IMG/VR virus record: IMGVR_UViG_3300027859_000009
Location: 1-64,000 of that record
Origin: a virus
Length of the DNA: 64,000 nucleotides
Direction: 5' to 3' (one strand)
Shown here piece after piece: positions 1 to 7,126 of the stretch. Each line of letters opens with the position of its first letter. Within the stretch, counting starts at the first letter, position 1. The notes below the pieces were generated by a model that was not told the DNA's origin, did no database searches, and saw nothing but the letters and a program-made list of their open reading frames with translations. The position numbers and the translations under genes were made by a program.

Positions 1-124
1 GAACGAATCCTTAACAGTTCTAAAACCCATTTATTTTCGGAAGTTTAGAAAAACTTGCACTAAACCTGTAAAAAGACTTGCTATGAATCTTTACTGGACG
101 AGGGTTCGAAACCCTCCGGCTCCA
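1..124 (+). ncRNA. ssrA: tmRNA (ssrA), 3' part
   Basis: The 3' end of a transfer-messenger RNA cut by the window edge. Seen: a tRNA-like T arm at about 95-116 (GAGGG stem, TTCGAAA loop, CCCTC), an acceptor 3' strand ending GGCTCCA at 118-124, and an upstream stretch with hairpin AAGTTT/AAACTT near 41-56 that fits the last pseudoknot region. The ending CGGCTCCA resembles bacterial tmRNA 3' ends, where the acceptor pairs with GGGGCTG. CCA is not encoded. The tag reading frame and 5' half lie outside the window, so the tag cannot be read. Role: trans-translation rescue of stalled ribosomes. It sits in a cluster with two tRNA genes. Confidence 0.75.
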
Positions 125-162
125 CATTATCGTTCTTTGAAATAATATGTTGGTAAACACGT

Positions 163-180
163 GGATATATATAATAAATA
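163..180 (+). promoter_or_regulatory. Late-type TATATA box before the HNH gene
   Basis: An alternating AT tract with TATATATAATAAAT lies 10-25 bp before the HNH start codon. It resembles the late boxes found elsewhere in the window but is less regular, so the call is weak. Confidence 0.3.
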
Positions 181-189
181 TAAACTTAT

Positions 190-624
190 ATGAATACTAA
201 AGATAGAAAATTAATAGAAGCAATAGAAGCATCTCAAACGATGTCAGAAGCTGCTGCTAGATTAGGTGTAGCTTTTAGTACTTTTAAAAGAAGAGCACTC
301 ATGTTAGGTGTATACACACCAAATCAAGGAGGAAAAGGTACTTATAAAACCAAGAAAAAATTAGAAGATGTTTTTTCTGGTAAAATACACCTGGTAACTT
401 CACAACTTAAGGCAAGGCTTTTTAGAGAAGGATATAAAGAAGAAAAATGCGAAAGTTGCGAAAGAACAGAATGGCTTGGAGAACCCATACCTTTAGAATT
501 AGACCACATCAACGGCGATAGATTAGACAATTCTTTAGAGAACTTAAGAACTTTATGTCCTAACTGCCATGCCAAAACGCCAACATATCGTAAGAAAAAT
601 TACATTGCTCGGGTGGCGGAATAG
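190..624 (+). CDS. HNH homing-type endonuclease with N-terminal HTH
   Basis: 144 residues. The N-terminal 45 residues look like a helix-turn-helix (SEAAARLGVAFSTFKRR). The C-terminal half is an HNH nuclease: CESC at about 95-98, LELDHINGDRLDN as the catalytic core and CPNCHA as the second zinc pair. Such genes are usually selfish, nicking or cutting DNA to spread their own gene, and often sit in tRNA or intergenic sites in phages. This one lies between the tmRNA and tRNA-Leu genes, and its last 18 bp including the stop codon are the first 18 bp of tRNA-Leu. It could therefore recognise the tRNA gene as target (inference). Confidence 0.85.
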   Translation: MNTKDRKLIEAIEASQTMSEAAARLGVAFSTFKRRALMLGVYTPNQGGKGTYKTKKKLEDVFSGKIHLVTSQLKARLFREGYKEEKCESCERTEWLGEPIPLELDHINGDRLDNSLENLRTLCPNCHAKTPTYRKKNYIARVAE

Positions 625-690
625 GTAGACGCGTCAGATTTAAGCTCTGATTCCTAGATTGGAGTGCGGGTTCGATTCCCGCCCCGAGTA
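607..690 (+). tRNA. tRNA-Leu (anticodon UAA)
   Basis: Cloverleaf seen: acceptor GCTCGGG with CCCGAGT (one terminal G-U pair), D arm from TGGCGGAA, anticodon stem TCAGA/TCTGA with loop TTTAAGC giving anticodon TAA, a long variable arm typical of leucine tRNA, and T arm GCGGG-TTCGATT-CCCGC. Discriminator A at 690; CCA not encoded. It reads UUA, the commonest leucine codon in this AT-rich genome. Its 5' end overlaps the HNH gene by 18 bp. Confidence 0.95.
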
Positions 691-695
691 CAAAT

Positions 696-769
696 GGACC
701 GGTAGCTCAGCTGGATAGAGCATCTGCCTTCTAAGCAGACGGTCGGAGGTTCGAATCCTCCCCGGTTCA
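696..769 (+). tRNA. tRNA-Arg (anticodon UCU)
   Basis: Cloverleaf seen: acceptor GGACCGG with CCGGTTC, D arm GCTCAGCTGGATAGAGC, anticodon stem TCTGC/GCAGA with loop CTTCTAA giving anticodon TCT, and T arm GGAGG-TTCGAAT-CCTCC. CCA not encoded. It reads AGA, by far the main arginine codon of the phage genes here, so it probably supplements a host pool. It follows tRNA-Leu by 5 bp. Confidence 0.95.
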
Positions 770-790
770 CTAAAACTTTTTTAAAAAAAG

Positions 791-840
791 TCACTCCAGA
801 TTTTTTTATGTCGTTTAAAATGATTATATTTATACTATAA
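791..840 (+). promoter_or_regulatory. Early-type 50-bp promoter element, copy 1
   Basis: Begins TCACTCCAGA, then a T7 run, ATGTCGTTTA, a short variable spacer, and TATATTTATACTATAA. The same 50-bp block recurs five more times. It ends 17 bp before the start codon of the alarmone hydrolase gene. An AC-T6-A7-GT inverted repeat just upstream (about 775-792) may also end transcription of the tRNA cluster. Confidence 0.75.
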
Positions 841-857
841 TCAAAACAACAAAAGAT

Positions 858-1343
858 ATGACAATTAATACAACAATTCTAGACTTCGCAACAGATGCAC
901 ATAGTGGTCAACTTCGAAAGTATACTGGAGATGCATACATCATCCATCCTATCGCAGTAGCACAGTTGGTTATTGACAACGGAGGAGACCAAAACATGGT
1001 AAATGCTGCTATTCTTCATGATGTATTAGAAGATACTGCAGTAACTCACAATCAATTACGAGCATTTTTGCACCAAACGCTTAGTCAAGCTGATGCTGAA
1101 GATACTTTAAGTTTAGTAGTTGCTTTAACTGATGTATACACGCATCAAGATTTTCCAAATCTAAACCGTAAAGCCCGTAAGCAATTAGAGGCTCAGCGTT
1201 TAGGCTTAGTATCTCAACGTGCAAAAGCAATTAAAAAATTAGATATGGTAGATAACACAAAGTCTATTGTAGATAATGACCCTAAGTTCTCTAAAGTTTA
1301 CTTAGCAGAGAAAGAAGTATTATTAACATTTTTAAATCAATAA
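858..1343 (+). CDS. Small alarmone hydrolase, SpoT/MESH1-like HD domain
   Basis: 161 residues, a single HD-type hydrolase domain. Seen: AHSGQLRKYTG at 14-24, the HP pair at 30-31 that helps bind metal, the signature LHDVLEDT at 53-60 (HD plus ED), and KLDMVDNT near 126-133, matching the KLAD..NL segment of RelA/SpoT hydrolases. There is no synthetase, TGS or ACT domain, so only hydrolysis is expected. Family knowledge: such enzymes remove the 3' pyrophosphate from (p)ppGpp and some also act on (p)ppApp or NADPH. First gene behind early promoter copy 1. A role in silencing the host stringent response or alarmone-based defence is inference. Confidence 0.8.
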   Translation: MTINTTILDFATDAHSGQLRKYTGDAYIIHPIAVAQLVIDNGGDQNMVNAAILHDVLEDTAVTHNQLRAFLHQTLSQADAEDTLSLVVALTDVYTHQDFPNLNRKARKQLEAQRLGLVSQRAKAIKKLDMVDNTKSIVDNDPKFSKVYLAEKEVLLTFLNQ

Positions 1344-1344
1344 A

Positions 1345-1566
1345 ATGACGACAGAAGAGAAAGATTGGTTTTTGGGTTTACCAGCAGAAATAAAACTCGA
1401 ACTTTTAGGTGATATGTTAAAAGAAGGAAATGCAGGTATGGCTTTAGCTACAGCAAAGATTTTGCTAGATGCCCCTTTTTCTGAAGGAGGAATATTAACC
1501 GAAGATATCAATAAAGTATTTGATAACAATCTAAACCAAAACAAAGAAGATGAGCAAGGAAATTAA
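1345..1566 (+). CDS. Hypothetical small acidic protein
   Basis: 73 residues, no family recognised. It starts 1 bp after the hydrolase stop codon, and its 3' end overlaps the next small gene by 17 bp, so it is part of the same transcription and translation unit. Charged and mostly helical in appearance. Confidence 0.6.
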   Translation: MTTEEKDWFLGLPAEIKLELLGDMLKEGNAGMALATAKILLDAPFSEGGILTEDINKVFDNNLNQNKEDEQGN

Positions 1567-1681
1567 TATAAATTGGTGGGCAGAAGATGATTGGTATTTT
1601 ATACCAACGTTTAACCTACATATAGAATACAGATGCTTTAGTTTTTACTTTCTAAAATTTACTTTAGAATTAGCATATTAA
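1550..1681 (+). CDS. Hypothetical 43-residue aromatic-rich protein
   Basis: Starts inside the end of the preceding gene in another frame and stops at 1681. The product is rich in W, Y and F (INWWAEDDWYF near the start). The leader AACAAAGAAGATG matches the AACAAAAAAGATG leader of the next gene, which supports real translation. Function unknown. Confidence 0.5.
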   Translation: MSKEININWWAEDDWYFIPTFNLHIEYRCFSFYFLKFTLELAY

Positions 1682-1697
1682 AACCAAAACAAAAAAG

Positions 1698-1832
1698 ATG
1701 ATTAGATTTTTTAAAGCATTATTAGCACACCCATTTAGATTTAAGTTTTCAATAGATGAAGATGAAAGATTATTTTTAGATGTGGGAATTGTATGGATAG
1801 CGGTACCAGTATTCTTATATTGGTTTCTATAA
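1698..1832 (+). CDS. Hypothetical 44-residue membrane protein
   Basis: Reads MIRFFKALLAHPFRF at the start and ends with a hydrophobic stretch of about 15 residues (VGIVWIAVPVFLYWFL), a likely membrane anchor. It has the leader AACAAAAAAGATG seen before other small genes in this operon. Function unknown. Confidence 0.5.
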   Translation: MIRFFKALLAHPFRFKFSIDEDERLFLDVGIVWIAVPVFLYWFL

Positions 1833-1867
1833 ACTAAATCAAAAGCAGAATTATTAAGACAAAAGAG

Positions 1868-2233
1868 ATGAAACACTTTAAGCCCCCTACTAAAATAGAA
1901 ATAAAAGGCTCCTCCAGAGGAGGATATGGCTGTTTTGCGACAGAGCATATTAATAAAGGTGAAGTTGTAGAAATAAGCAAAGTTTTACCCATAATGAAAA
2001 ACACCGAATTTCAAATTCATGCTTATCCCGATACTAGAGTAAATAGAGGAAGGGTGCTTTGTCTAGGTTATGGGTCTTTATACAATCATTCGGATAATCC
2101 TAATTTAGAACAGGAAGAGTATGAAAATAATCTATTTAGATTTATAGCAATCAAAGATATTCTTAAAGGAGAAGAATTACTAATAAAATACGGCAATGCA
2201 TATTTTTCTAGTAGAGATATAGAAAAAAAATAA
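1868..2233 (+). CDS. SET-domain protein, putative lysine methyltransferase
   Basis: 121 residues, the size of a minimal viral SET domain. Seen: GGYGCFATEHINKGEVV at 18-34 (SAM-binding N-terminal strand region), LGYGSLYNHSDNPN at 66-79 (the NHS motif forming the SAM and substrate pocket) and GEELLIKYGNAYF at 101-113 (the E..YG..Y motif). Family knowledge: SET proteins methylate lysine side chains using SAM. The pre-SET and post-SET cysteines are absent, as in vSET-type proteins. The substrate is unknown; a host protein or ribosomal target is inference. It lies in the early accessory operon behind promoter copy 1. Confidence 0.75.
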   Translation: MKHFKPPTKIEIKGSSRGGYGCFATEHINKGEVVEISKVLPIMKNTEFQIHAYPDTRVNRGRVLCLGYGSLYNHSDNPNLEQEEYENNLFRFIAIKDILKGEELLIKYGNAYFSSRDIEKK

Positions 2234-2262
2234 ACTTTTCACAATTTTAACATATAATAATT

Positions 2263-2547
2263 ATGAAGAAAAAGAGTATATTAAAAGAAGCTGATGAAAT
2301 AATCAATAACCGATCTGAAGAAAAAGAGAGACAATATGGTCCATTTTCAGAAGGCATGGATAGAGCGGCTTCAATATTTAACGGAATGACCGGCCTAGAT
2401 GTTACAGGTAAAGAAATGTATATGGCACTTATAGCACTTAAATTTTCTAGAGAAAGCTACAATCACAAAAGAGATAACCTTCTTGATGCAGTTGCATACA
2501 TAGGAGCATTAGATAATTACATAGAAGAAGAAGATAATACATTATAA
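2263..2547 (+). CDS. DUF6378-family phage protein
   Basis: 94 residues. The pattern ERQYGPFSEGMDRAA, TGKEMYMALIALKFSRES and DNLLDAVAYIGALDNY matches a small conserved family found in many phages, often near nucleotide metabolism genes. The family has no established function that I know of. It precedes the SGNH-like gene by 2 bp, so the two are probably co-translated. Confidence 0.65.
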   Translation: MKKKSILKEADEIINNRSEEKERQYGPFSEGMDRAASIFNGMTGLDVTGKEMYMALIALKFSRESYNHKRDNLLDAVAYIGALDNYIEEEDNTL

Positions 2548-2549
2548 TT

Positions 2550-3602
2550 ATGAAAACACCAGTAAAAGATATTTGGGAATTAGGAACATGGGCTAAAATT
2601 GCTATTGACGATGTTGTAACAACATTTAGTAATAAGAAGGCATCACATAAATCTGCATGGACATACATGCTAAAAAACCAGTTAAATCAAGCTGGTTTAG
2701 ACTGTGATATATTAACAAAAAACGATAATGTTCATGATTATGACGCGTGGTTTATCGTACTTCCAATGGAATTTCAAGGAAGTTATAATCTTTTTGGAGG
2801 AGCACAAGATGATACTGCAATGAGAATGCAAAGACTATTAGATTTTAAAGGTCCTATATTTTGTATTAATAGAGAAATGCCAGATATTGGTAAATTTGCA
2901 GAAAGTAGAATGAAGTCATGTTCTCAAATGTGGTCAGAACTTGATACTGAAAAACTTTCAGAAATTTCAAAAAATATAAAAACAATAGACCTTACATTAG
3001 AATCTGATACTTTTGTATTGGGAGATAGTCATTCAGTTTCAGCATATAAACCTGGAGCAAATATCTCTAGAAATGATGGGAAAACACTTTATGGAGTTCT
3101 CAAAGAAGGAATGCAAAATTATATTCCAGAAGGGACAAAGCATCTTATTTCATATTTTGGAAATATAGATATTAGACACCATCTTGGTAGACAAAAAGAT
3201 CCTCTATTATCAACAATAACCCTCGCTGAAGATTATATTAAACACCTTGAAACTTTGAATATTCCAAAAATTACAGTGGTTGCTTTATTACCAATTGAAT
3301 ATGAAGAGAGAAGAATTCCAAAAACAGGATGGTATAAAGGAACTCCATTTACTGGAACCCAAGAGGCAAGAACAAAAATCATGATAGAGTTTAACCAAAT
3401 TGTTAGAAGACTTTGTGAAGAAAAGGGCTTTGAATTTAAAGAATGGCCAAGACATTGGTATACAACGCATCCAAAAGAATTTGCAGACACTTATATGGAA
3501 AAACCTGGAAGCGTTCATCTTTCAAGACAATATTATCACTATGATTTTGATAGCGGAGAAGAGAATGAAGAACTTAAACAAAAAGTTTTTGGTTTATTTT
3601 GA
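2550..3602 (+). CDS. SGNH/GDSL-hydrolase-like protein
   Basis: 350 residues. The C-terminal part carries SGNH-type blocks: GDSHS at 158-162 (block I nucleophile serine), FGNIDIRHH at 203-211 (block III, G-N) and GSVHLS at 320-325 (block V histidine). SGNH enzymes are esterases, lipases or deacetylases. The N-terminal 150 residues are not recognised. Here the first half contains LGTWAKIAIDD and DAWFIVLPM. Possible roles are removal or addition of acyl groups on a surface glycan, but this is inference. It ends in -FGLF, a C-terminus shared with several replication proteins in the window. Confidence 0.5.
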   Translation: MKTPVKDIWELGTWAKIAIDDVVTTFSNKKASHKSAWTYMLKNQLNQAGLDCDILTKNDNVHDYDAWFIVLPMEFQGSYNLFGGAQDDTAMRMQRLLDFKGPIFCINREMPDIGKFAESRMKSCSQMWSELDTEKLSEISKNIKTIDLTLESDTFVLGDSHSVSAYKPGANISRNDGKTLYGVLKEGMQNYIPEGTKHLISYFGNIDIRHHLGRQKDPLLSTITLAEDYIKHLETLNIPKITVVALLPIEYEERRIPKTGWYKGTPFTGTQEARTKIMIEFNQIVRRLCEEKGFEFKEWPRHWYTTHPKEFADTYMEKPGSVHLSRQYYHYDFDSGEENEELKQKVFGLF

Positions 3603-3629
3603 AACAAAATAAAAAAATTAAGTATAAAG

Positions 3630-3637
3630 TATAAATA
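3630..3637 (+). promoter_or_regulatory. Late promoter box TATAAATA
   Basis: An exact T4-type late box TATAAATA lies 13 bp upstream of the inositol synthase start codon. This would place the inositol cluster under late control as well as read-through from the upstream genes. Confidence 0.45.
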
Positions 3638-3650
3638 ATAAAAATAAAAT

Positions 3651-4898
3651 ATGAGCAAAAGCAAAAAAATTAAAGTAGGAATTATTGGCGTTGGAAATTG
3701 CGCTAAGTCCTTAGTAGAAGGAGTACAATACTACTCTGAAAAGCAAACTTCAGCAAATGGTATGATGCGTGAAGATATCGGAGGATATACGGCTGAAAAT
3801 ATCGAATTTGTGTGCGGTTTTGACATTGATGAAAGAAAAGTAAATACTCCTCTTGGAGAAGCTTTAAAACAAAGACCTAATAGCGCTTATGATATTGTTG
3901 AAAAAATAAATTCAAAAGCTCCAGTTTATGAAGGTCCAGTAATTGATGGTTACGCGCTTCTTATGGATGCATATCCTGAAAAAGACAGATTTTTAGTTTC
4001 AGAAAAACTTAGAAATAGCTCTGAAATGAATAGAGTTTCTTGGACTAAGAAAAAAGAAAACGAATGGAAAGAAAAAATAATTAATTTAATTAACAAACAT
4101 GAAGTTGAGGTATTAATTAACTATCTTCCAGTAGGTTCTCAAAAAGCAACAGAATTTTGGGCTGAAATTTGTTTAGCAACTGGTGTAAGTTTTGTAAATT
4201 GCATTCCAGTATTTATTGCGTCAGACCCATCATGGGAAAAAAGATTCATCGATGCTGGAATTCCACTAGTAGGAGATGATATGAGAAGTCAATTTGGAGC
4301 ATCTATTCTTTCTCAAATGTTACAAGAACTTGCCTTTGAAAGAGGACATGATGTCAAAGCACATATTCAAAGAAATGTTGGTGGTAATACTGACTTTTTA
4401 AATATGGAAGATAAAGGAAGACTACAATCTAAGAAAATATCTAAAGAAAATGTTATTAGAGCACAAAACGATATTAGAGGTATTTCTACTGAAAATAGCT
4501 TTTTACATGCAGGACCTTCTGAATATATTGCATACTATGGTGATAACAAAGTTGCTAACTTCAGATTGGAACTTGAAGGATTTGGAGGAGCTCCAGTTCT
4601 TTTAGATGCTCAACTATCTGTTCAAGATAGCCCAAATTCAGCAGGCGTAGTAATAGATGCTTTAAGATATGTGAGAGTTGCAAGAGAAATGGGAATTGTT
4701 GGAGCGTTAAGAGGCCCATCAGCATTTACTCAAAAAACTCCCCCAAAACAAATGATGTTTGCAGATGCAGTTCAAGAATGTGAGGCATTAGCAAATAGAA
4801 AACTAACACCAACTACGAAAAAACAAGTAGTAGCTAAAAAAGTTAGTGAAGTTAGAAGAGGTACTTCTACGGTTCAAGGAACTTTAAATAAAAACTAA
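3651..4898 (+). CDS. ino1: Inositol-3-phosphate synthase
   Basis: 415 residues. Converts glucose 6-phosphate to 1D-myo-inositol 3-phosphate using NAD as a recycled cofactor. Seen: Rossmann motif GIIGVGNCAKS at 10-20, LINYLPVGS at 155-163, GDDMRSQFGAS at 208-218 (the family GDD..S..G block), NTDFLNM at 246-252, HAGPSEYIAYYGDNK near 286-300 and QDSPNSAGVVIDALR near 325-339. All hallmark blocks are present, so the enzyme should be active. The last 35 residues are a basic tail (VRRGTSTVQG). Such a gene is rare in phages. It is followed after 2 bp by a HAD phosphatase gene and then an FkbM methyltransferase, which suggests one pathway. Confidence 0.9.
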   Translation: MSKSKKIKVGIIGVGNCAKSLVEGVQYYSEKQTSANGMMREDIGGYTAENIEFVCGFDIDERKVNTPLGEALKQRPNSAYDIVEKINSKAPVYEGPVIDGYALLMDAYPEKDRFLVSEKLRNSSEMNRVSWTKKKENEWKEKIINLINKHEVEVLINYLPVGSQKATEFWAEICLATGVSFVNCIPVFIASDPSWEKRFIDAGIPLVGDDMRSQFGASILSQMLQELAFERGHDVKAHIQRNVGGNTDFLNMEDKGRLQSKKISKENVIRAQNDIRGISTENSFLHAGPSEYIAYYGDNKVANFRLELEGFGGAPVLLDAQLSVQDSPNSAGVVIDALRYVRVAREMGIVGALRGPSAFTQKTPPKQMMFADAVQECEALANRKLTPTTKKQVVAKKVSEVRRGTSTVQGTLNKN

Positions 4899-4900
4899 AA

Positions 4901-5377
4901 ATGTACAAATTGAGATTTAATTTTTTAAGAAAGCTTTTTCAAAATGAAAAAGTTAGTAAAAGCAAAGAGGTTAAAAAAGCTAAAAAAGCTAAAAAAACCA
5001 AGAAAATTGAAAAAGTATACGGTTATGACTTCGATGGTGTAATTTCCATCGGAGTCCATCCGCGAAATTCAAACGATGTTATTATAACTGGAAGATGTAT
5101 AGATGAGGCAGAACATGTTTTATCTGTCTTAGATAAAAAAGGAATAACAAATAGTGTCTATTTTAACCCAATGACTTTAGCAGAACGTGGAAATCATACA
5201 CTTAAAGCTAGAAGATTTTCTGGAGCTCACAAAGCAAAAACAATTACCAAACTAAAAAATAAAAAAATATTAGTTACTAGGTTTTTTGAAGATGATACTA
5301 CTCAAATAAAATGCATATCTAAAGAACACCCAGAATTAGATATAGTACACATCAAATCTAATTTAGTAGAAAAATAA
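4901..5377 (+). CDS. HAD-superfamily phosphatase
   Basis: 158 residues. A lysine-rich leader (KKAKKAKKTKK at about 25-35) precedes a short HAD fold: motif I YDFDG at 42-46 (nucleophile and acid aspartates), motif II ITGR at 62-65, motif III lysine in HKAKT at about 111, and motif IV FFEDD at 128-132. It is only 2 bp from the inositol synthase and 4 bp from the next gene. A simple reading is that it dephosphorylates inositol phosphate to free inositol, a step done elsewhere by an unrelated phosphatase family; this is inference. A polynucleotide 3'-phosphatase-like role is an alternative. Confidence 0.7.
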   Translation: MYKLRFNFLRKLFQNEKVSKSKEVKKAKKAKKTKKIEKVYGYDFDGVISIGVHPRNSNDVIITGRCIDEAEHVLSVLDKKGITNSVYFNPMTLAERGNHTLKARRFSGAHKAKTITKLKNKKILVTRFFEDDTTQIKCISKEHPELDIVHIKSNLVEK

Positions 5378-5381
5378 AATT

Positions 5382-6056
5382 ATGGCACTTACAACATTAC
5401 AAAAAAACTTAAGAAAAGATTATATGCAATACTTGAATGCTACTGAAGATGTAGATAAGAGTATGATAACCGACTGTATTAAACACTATCAAATACCGGA
5501 AGTAGATTATAGAGATAAAATATGTTTAGACCTTGGTGGTAATGTTGGCGGTTTTGCTAAATTAGCAGTAGATAGTGGTGCATATAGAGTATACACTGTT
5601 GAATGTGATTCTAGAAACTTTTTAAAAATGCAAACGAGTTTTCAAAATGAAGAAAAGGTAAATGTTATACATGCTGCAGTTTCAGGAAGTAGAGAAGATT
5701 CACTCGATATATACAAAGGACAGAGCAAATCAAATCACTGTTCTACTTCCATTATCAAAAGAACAGGAAGATATCAAAATTACGAAAATGTTAAAAATAT
5801 AAATATCAAAGACCTTTTACATGTTTGTAAACCAGATATTGTAAAAATAGACGTTGAAGGAGCAGAATATGAATTAATTGATGATGTTTTAAATTACCAC
5901 CCAGAGTTCTTATTTATAGAACTCCACATGGGAAAAATGAAAGAACTTGCACAGCCAACTTTAGATAGATTAGATGCGTTATATTCAAGCAGCAGTGTAG
6001 AGCCAGTTATTGTGTTTCAAAGCGTTGCAGGTTACGATTGTTGGTATAAAAAATAA
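5382..6056 (+). CDS. FkbM-family SAM methyltransferase
   Basis: 224 residues. Seen: SAM-binding loop DLGGNVGGF at 50-58, acidic strand end VECD at 73-76, and KIDVEGAE at 155-162, the FkbM hallmark, then PEFLFIELH. The family usually O-methylates sugars or small molecules. Placed between the HAD phosphatase and a DNA-modification-like helical protein, it may methylate an inositol or sugar product or a hypermodified base (inference). Spacing to the neighbours is 4 bp on each side. Confidence 0.8.
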   Translation: MALTTLQKNLRKDYMQYLNATEDVDKSMITDCIKHYQIPEVDYRDKICLDLGGNVGGFAKLAVDSGAYRVYTVECDSRNFLKMQTSFQNEEKVNVIHAAVSGSREDSLDIYKGQSKSNHCSTSIIKRTGRYQNYENVKNINIKDLLHVCKPDIVKIDVEGAEYELIDDVLNYHPEFLFIELHMGKMKELAQPTLDRLDALYSSSSVEPVIVFQSVAGYDCWYKK

Positions 6057-6060
6057 AAAA

Positions 6061-7101
6061 ATGCTAGACCAAGTTAACATGGAAGTAGTCAAAGATGTTG
6101 GCTACTTTTTTAATAAAGTAAATGAGAGAGCACTTTGGCAGCTCGGTATAAATGAAACATATAGCAGCGGAGGAGACGCTGCTTTAGGGGAAACTGTAGA
6201 ATATTTTCATCCACAATTAACGCTTGACGACAGAATGCGATACATCATGGAGAATATCGTTTATTCTGGTCTTGATATCGACAACATTATTTGCAATACA
6301 ATTATATCTCACTTTTATGGAGGTAGAGGAATTCATCAGATATTAACTAAAGAAAGAGACCCTAAAAAAGCTCTTGTAGATTTTAAAAGACTTTTAGTAG
6401 ATAAAGACTATGAAAATACTATTAGAAAGAATTTAGAACATGCTGTAGAGTTAGGTTTACCAATCTATGGAACTACAGAATTAAGAACAAGTTTATTTGG
6501 AGCAGCAAATACTTATATTGCTGAATCTAGAAATCAAGAACGTGATGCACATAAAATCAACATTTTATTATGGGTAGCAAGTTTTATACCAAGAGGAATA
6601 ACATCGAGAATGTCTCAGGCACAATCACTTAAAGAGATGTATGATATTATCACAAATATTGAAGGTGTAGGACAGTATTACGGTTATCACTGCTCAACGT
6701 CTAACTCGGTAAACCCGGCCATTAATATAAACCACGATGAAAGATTTTGCGTACCAGGACCTGGTGCTAGACTTACTTTAGATATTATGTTTGGTGAAGG
6801 TTGTAAAATTCCTTATGGAGACAGAGTAATTTGGTTTAGAGAAAACTATAAAGACCTTATTGGCGAAATCTATCTTCATCCATCAACACATAATGTCATT
6901 GTCAATGGAAATCGAGTTCTTGCCGAAGAGCAAAATGATTTAAAGGTTTACGGATGTGAAGTTGGGTTATGTCAATACGGAGTTTACCATAGGCTTAGAA
7001 ATAACCCACATTTAATTAATAGACGAAAAGTTGCAAGAGCAGATGGGGCATTAATGGAATCTTTTTTCAATAATAATTATAAACAACAAACGCTTTTTTA
7101 G
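6061..7101 (+). CDS. 5-hmdU DNA kinase / thymine pyrophosphorylase helical-family relative
   Basis: 346 residues from the ATG at 6061; an in-frame ATG at 6010 lies inside the upstream gene and is rejected. Seen: FFNKVNERALWQLG near 16-29, EGVGQYYGYHCSTS at 201-214 and ERFCVPGPGARLTL at 227-240. The pair of a G-x-G-Y/F-x-x-Y segment followed by GPGA matches, from memory, the glycosylase-like helical domain of phage 5-hydroxymethyl-dU DNA kinases and putrescinyl/glutamyl-thymine pyrophosphorylases, which act in DNA base hypermodification. No P-loop is seen. The C-terminus KQQTLF resembles a clamp-binding peptide (QxxLF). Assignment is to the fold family only. Confidence 0.5.
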   Translation: MLDQVNMEVVKDVGYFFNKVNERALWQLGINETYSSGGDAALGETVEYFHPQLTLDDRMRYIMENIVYSGLDIDNIICNTIISHFYGGRGIHQILTKERDPKKALVDFKRLLVDKDYENTIRKNLEHAVELGLPIYGTTELRTSLFGAANTYIAESRNQERDAHKINILLWVASFIPRGITSRMSQAQSLKEMYDIITNIEGVGQYYGYHCSTSNSVNPAININHDERFCVPGPGARLTLDIMFGEGCKIPYGDRVIWFRENYKDLIGEIYLHPSTHNVIVNGNRVLAEEQNDLKVYGCEVGLCQYGVYHRLRNNPHLINRRKVARADGALMESFFNNNYKQQTLF

Positions 7102-7113
7102 ATATATAAAATA
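7101..7113 (+). promoter_or_regulatory. Late promoter box
   Basis: GATATATAAAATA, with TATATAAA at 7103-7110, 16 bp before the start of the capsid-targeted protein gene at 7127. It overlaps the stop codon of the preceding gene. Confidence 0.6.
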
Positions 7114-7126
7114 AAATCTATTTAAA

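Noticed and set aside
208-218. Suspected loss of a catalytic lysine in the inositol synthase (GDDMRSQ instead of GDDIKSQ)
   Set aside because: These are residue positions in the protein at 3651-4898. A subgroup of the family has MRSQFGAS, as far as I remember, and all other blocks are intact, so it is not a sign of inactivity.
790-840. Standard Bacteroidetes promoter (TTTG, about 20 bp, TANNTTTG) in the 50-bp element
   Set aside because: TATATTTA is close to TANNTTTG, but no TTTG lies at the right distance, and the conserved block is much longer.
6010-6060. Longer start for the DNA-modification-like gene
   Set aside because: It overlaps the FkbM gene by 47 bp; the ATG at 6061 follows the upstream stop by 4 bp and has the usual A-rich leader.
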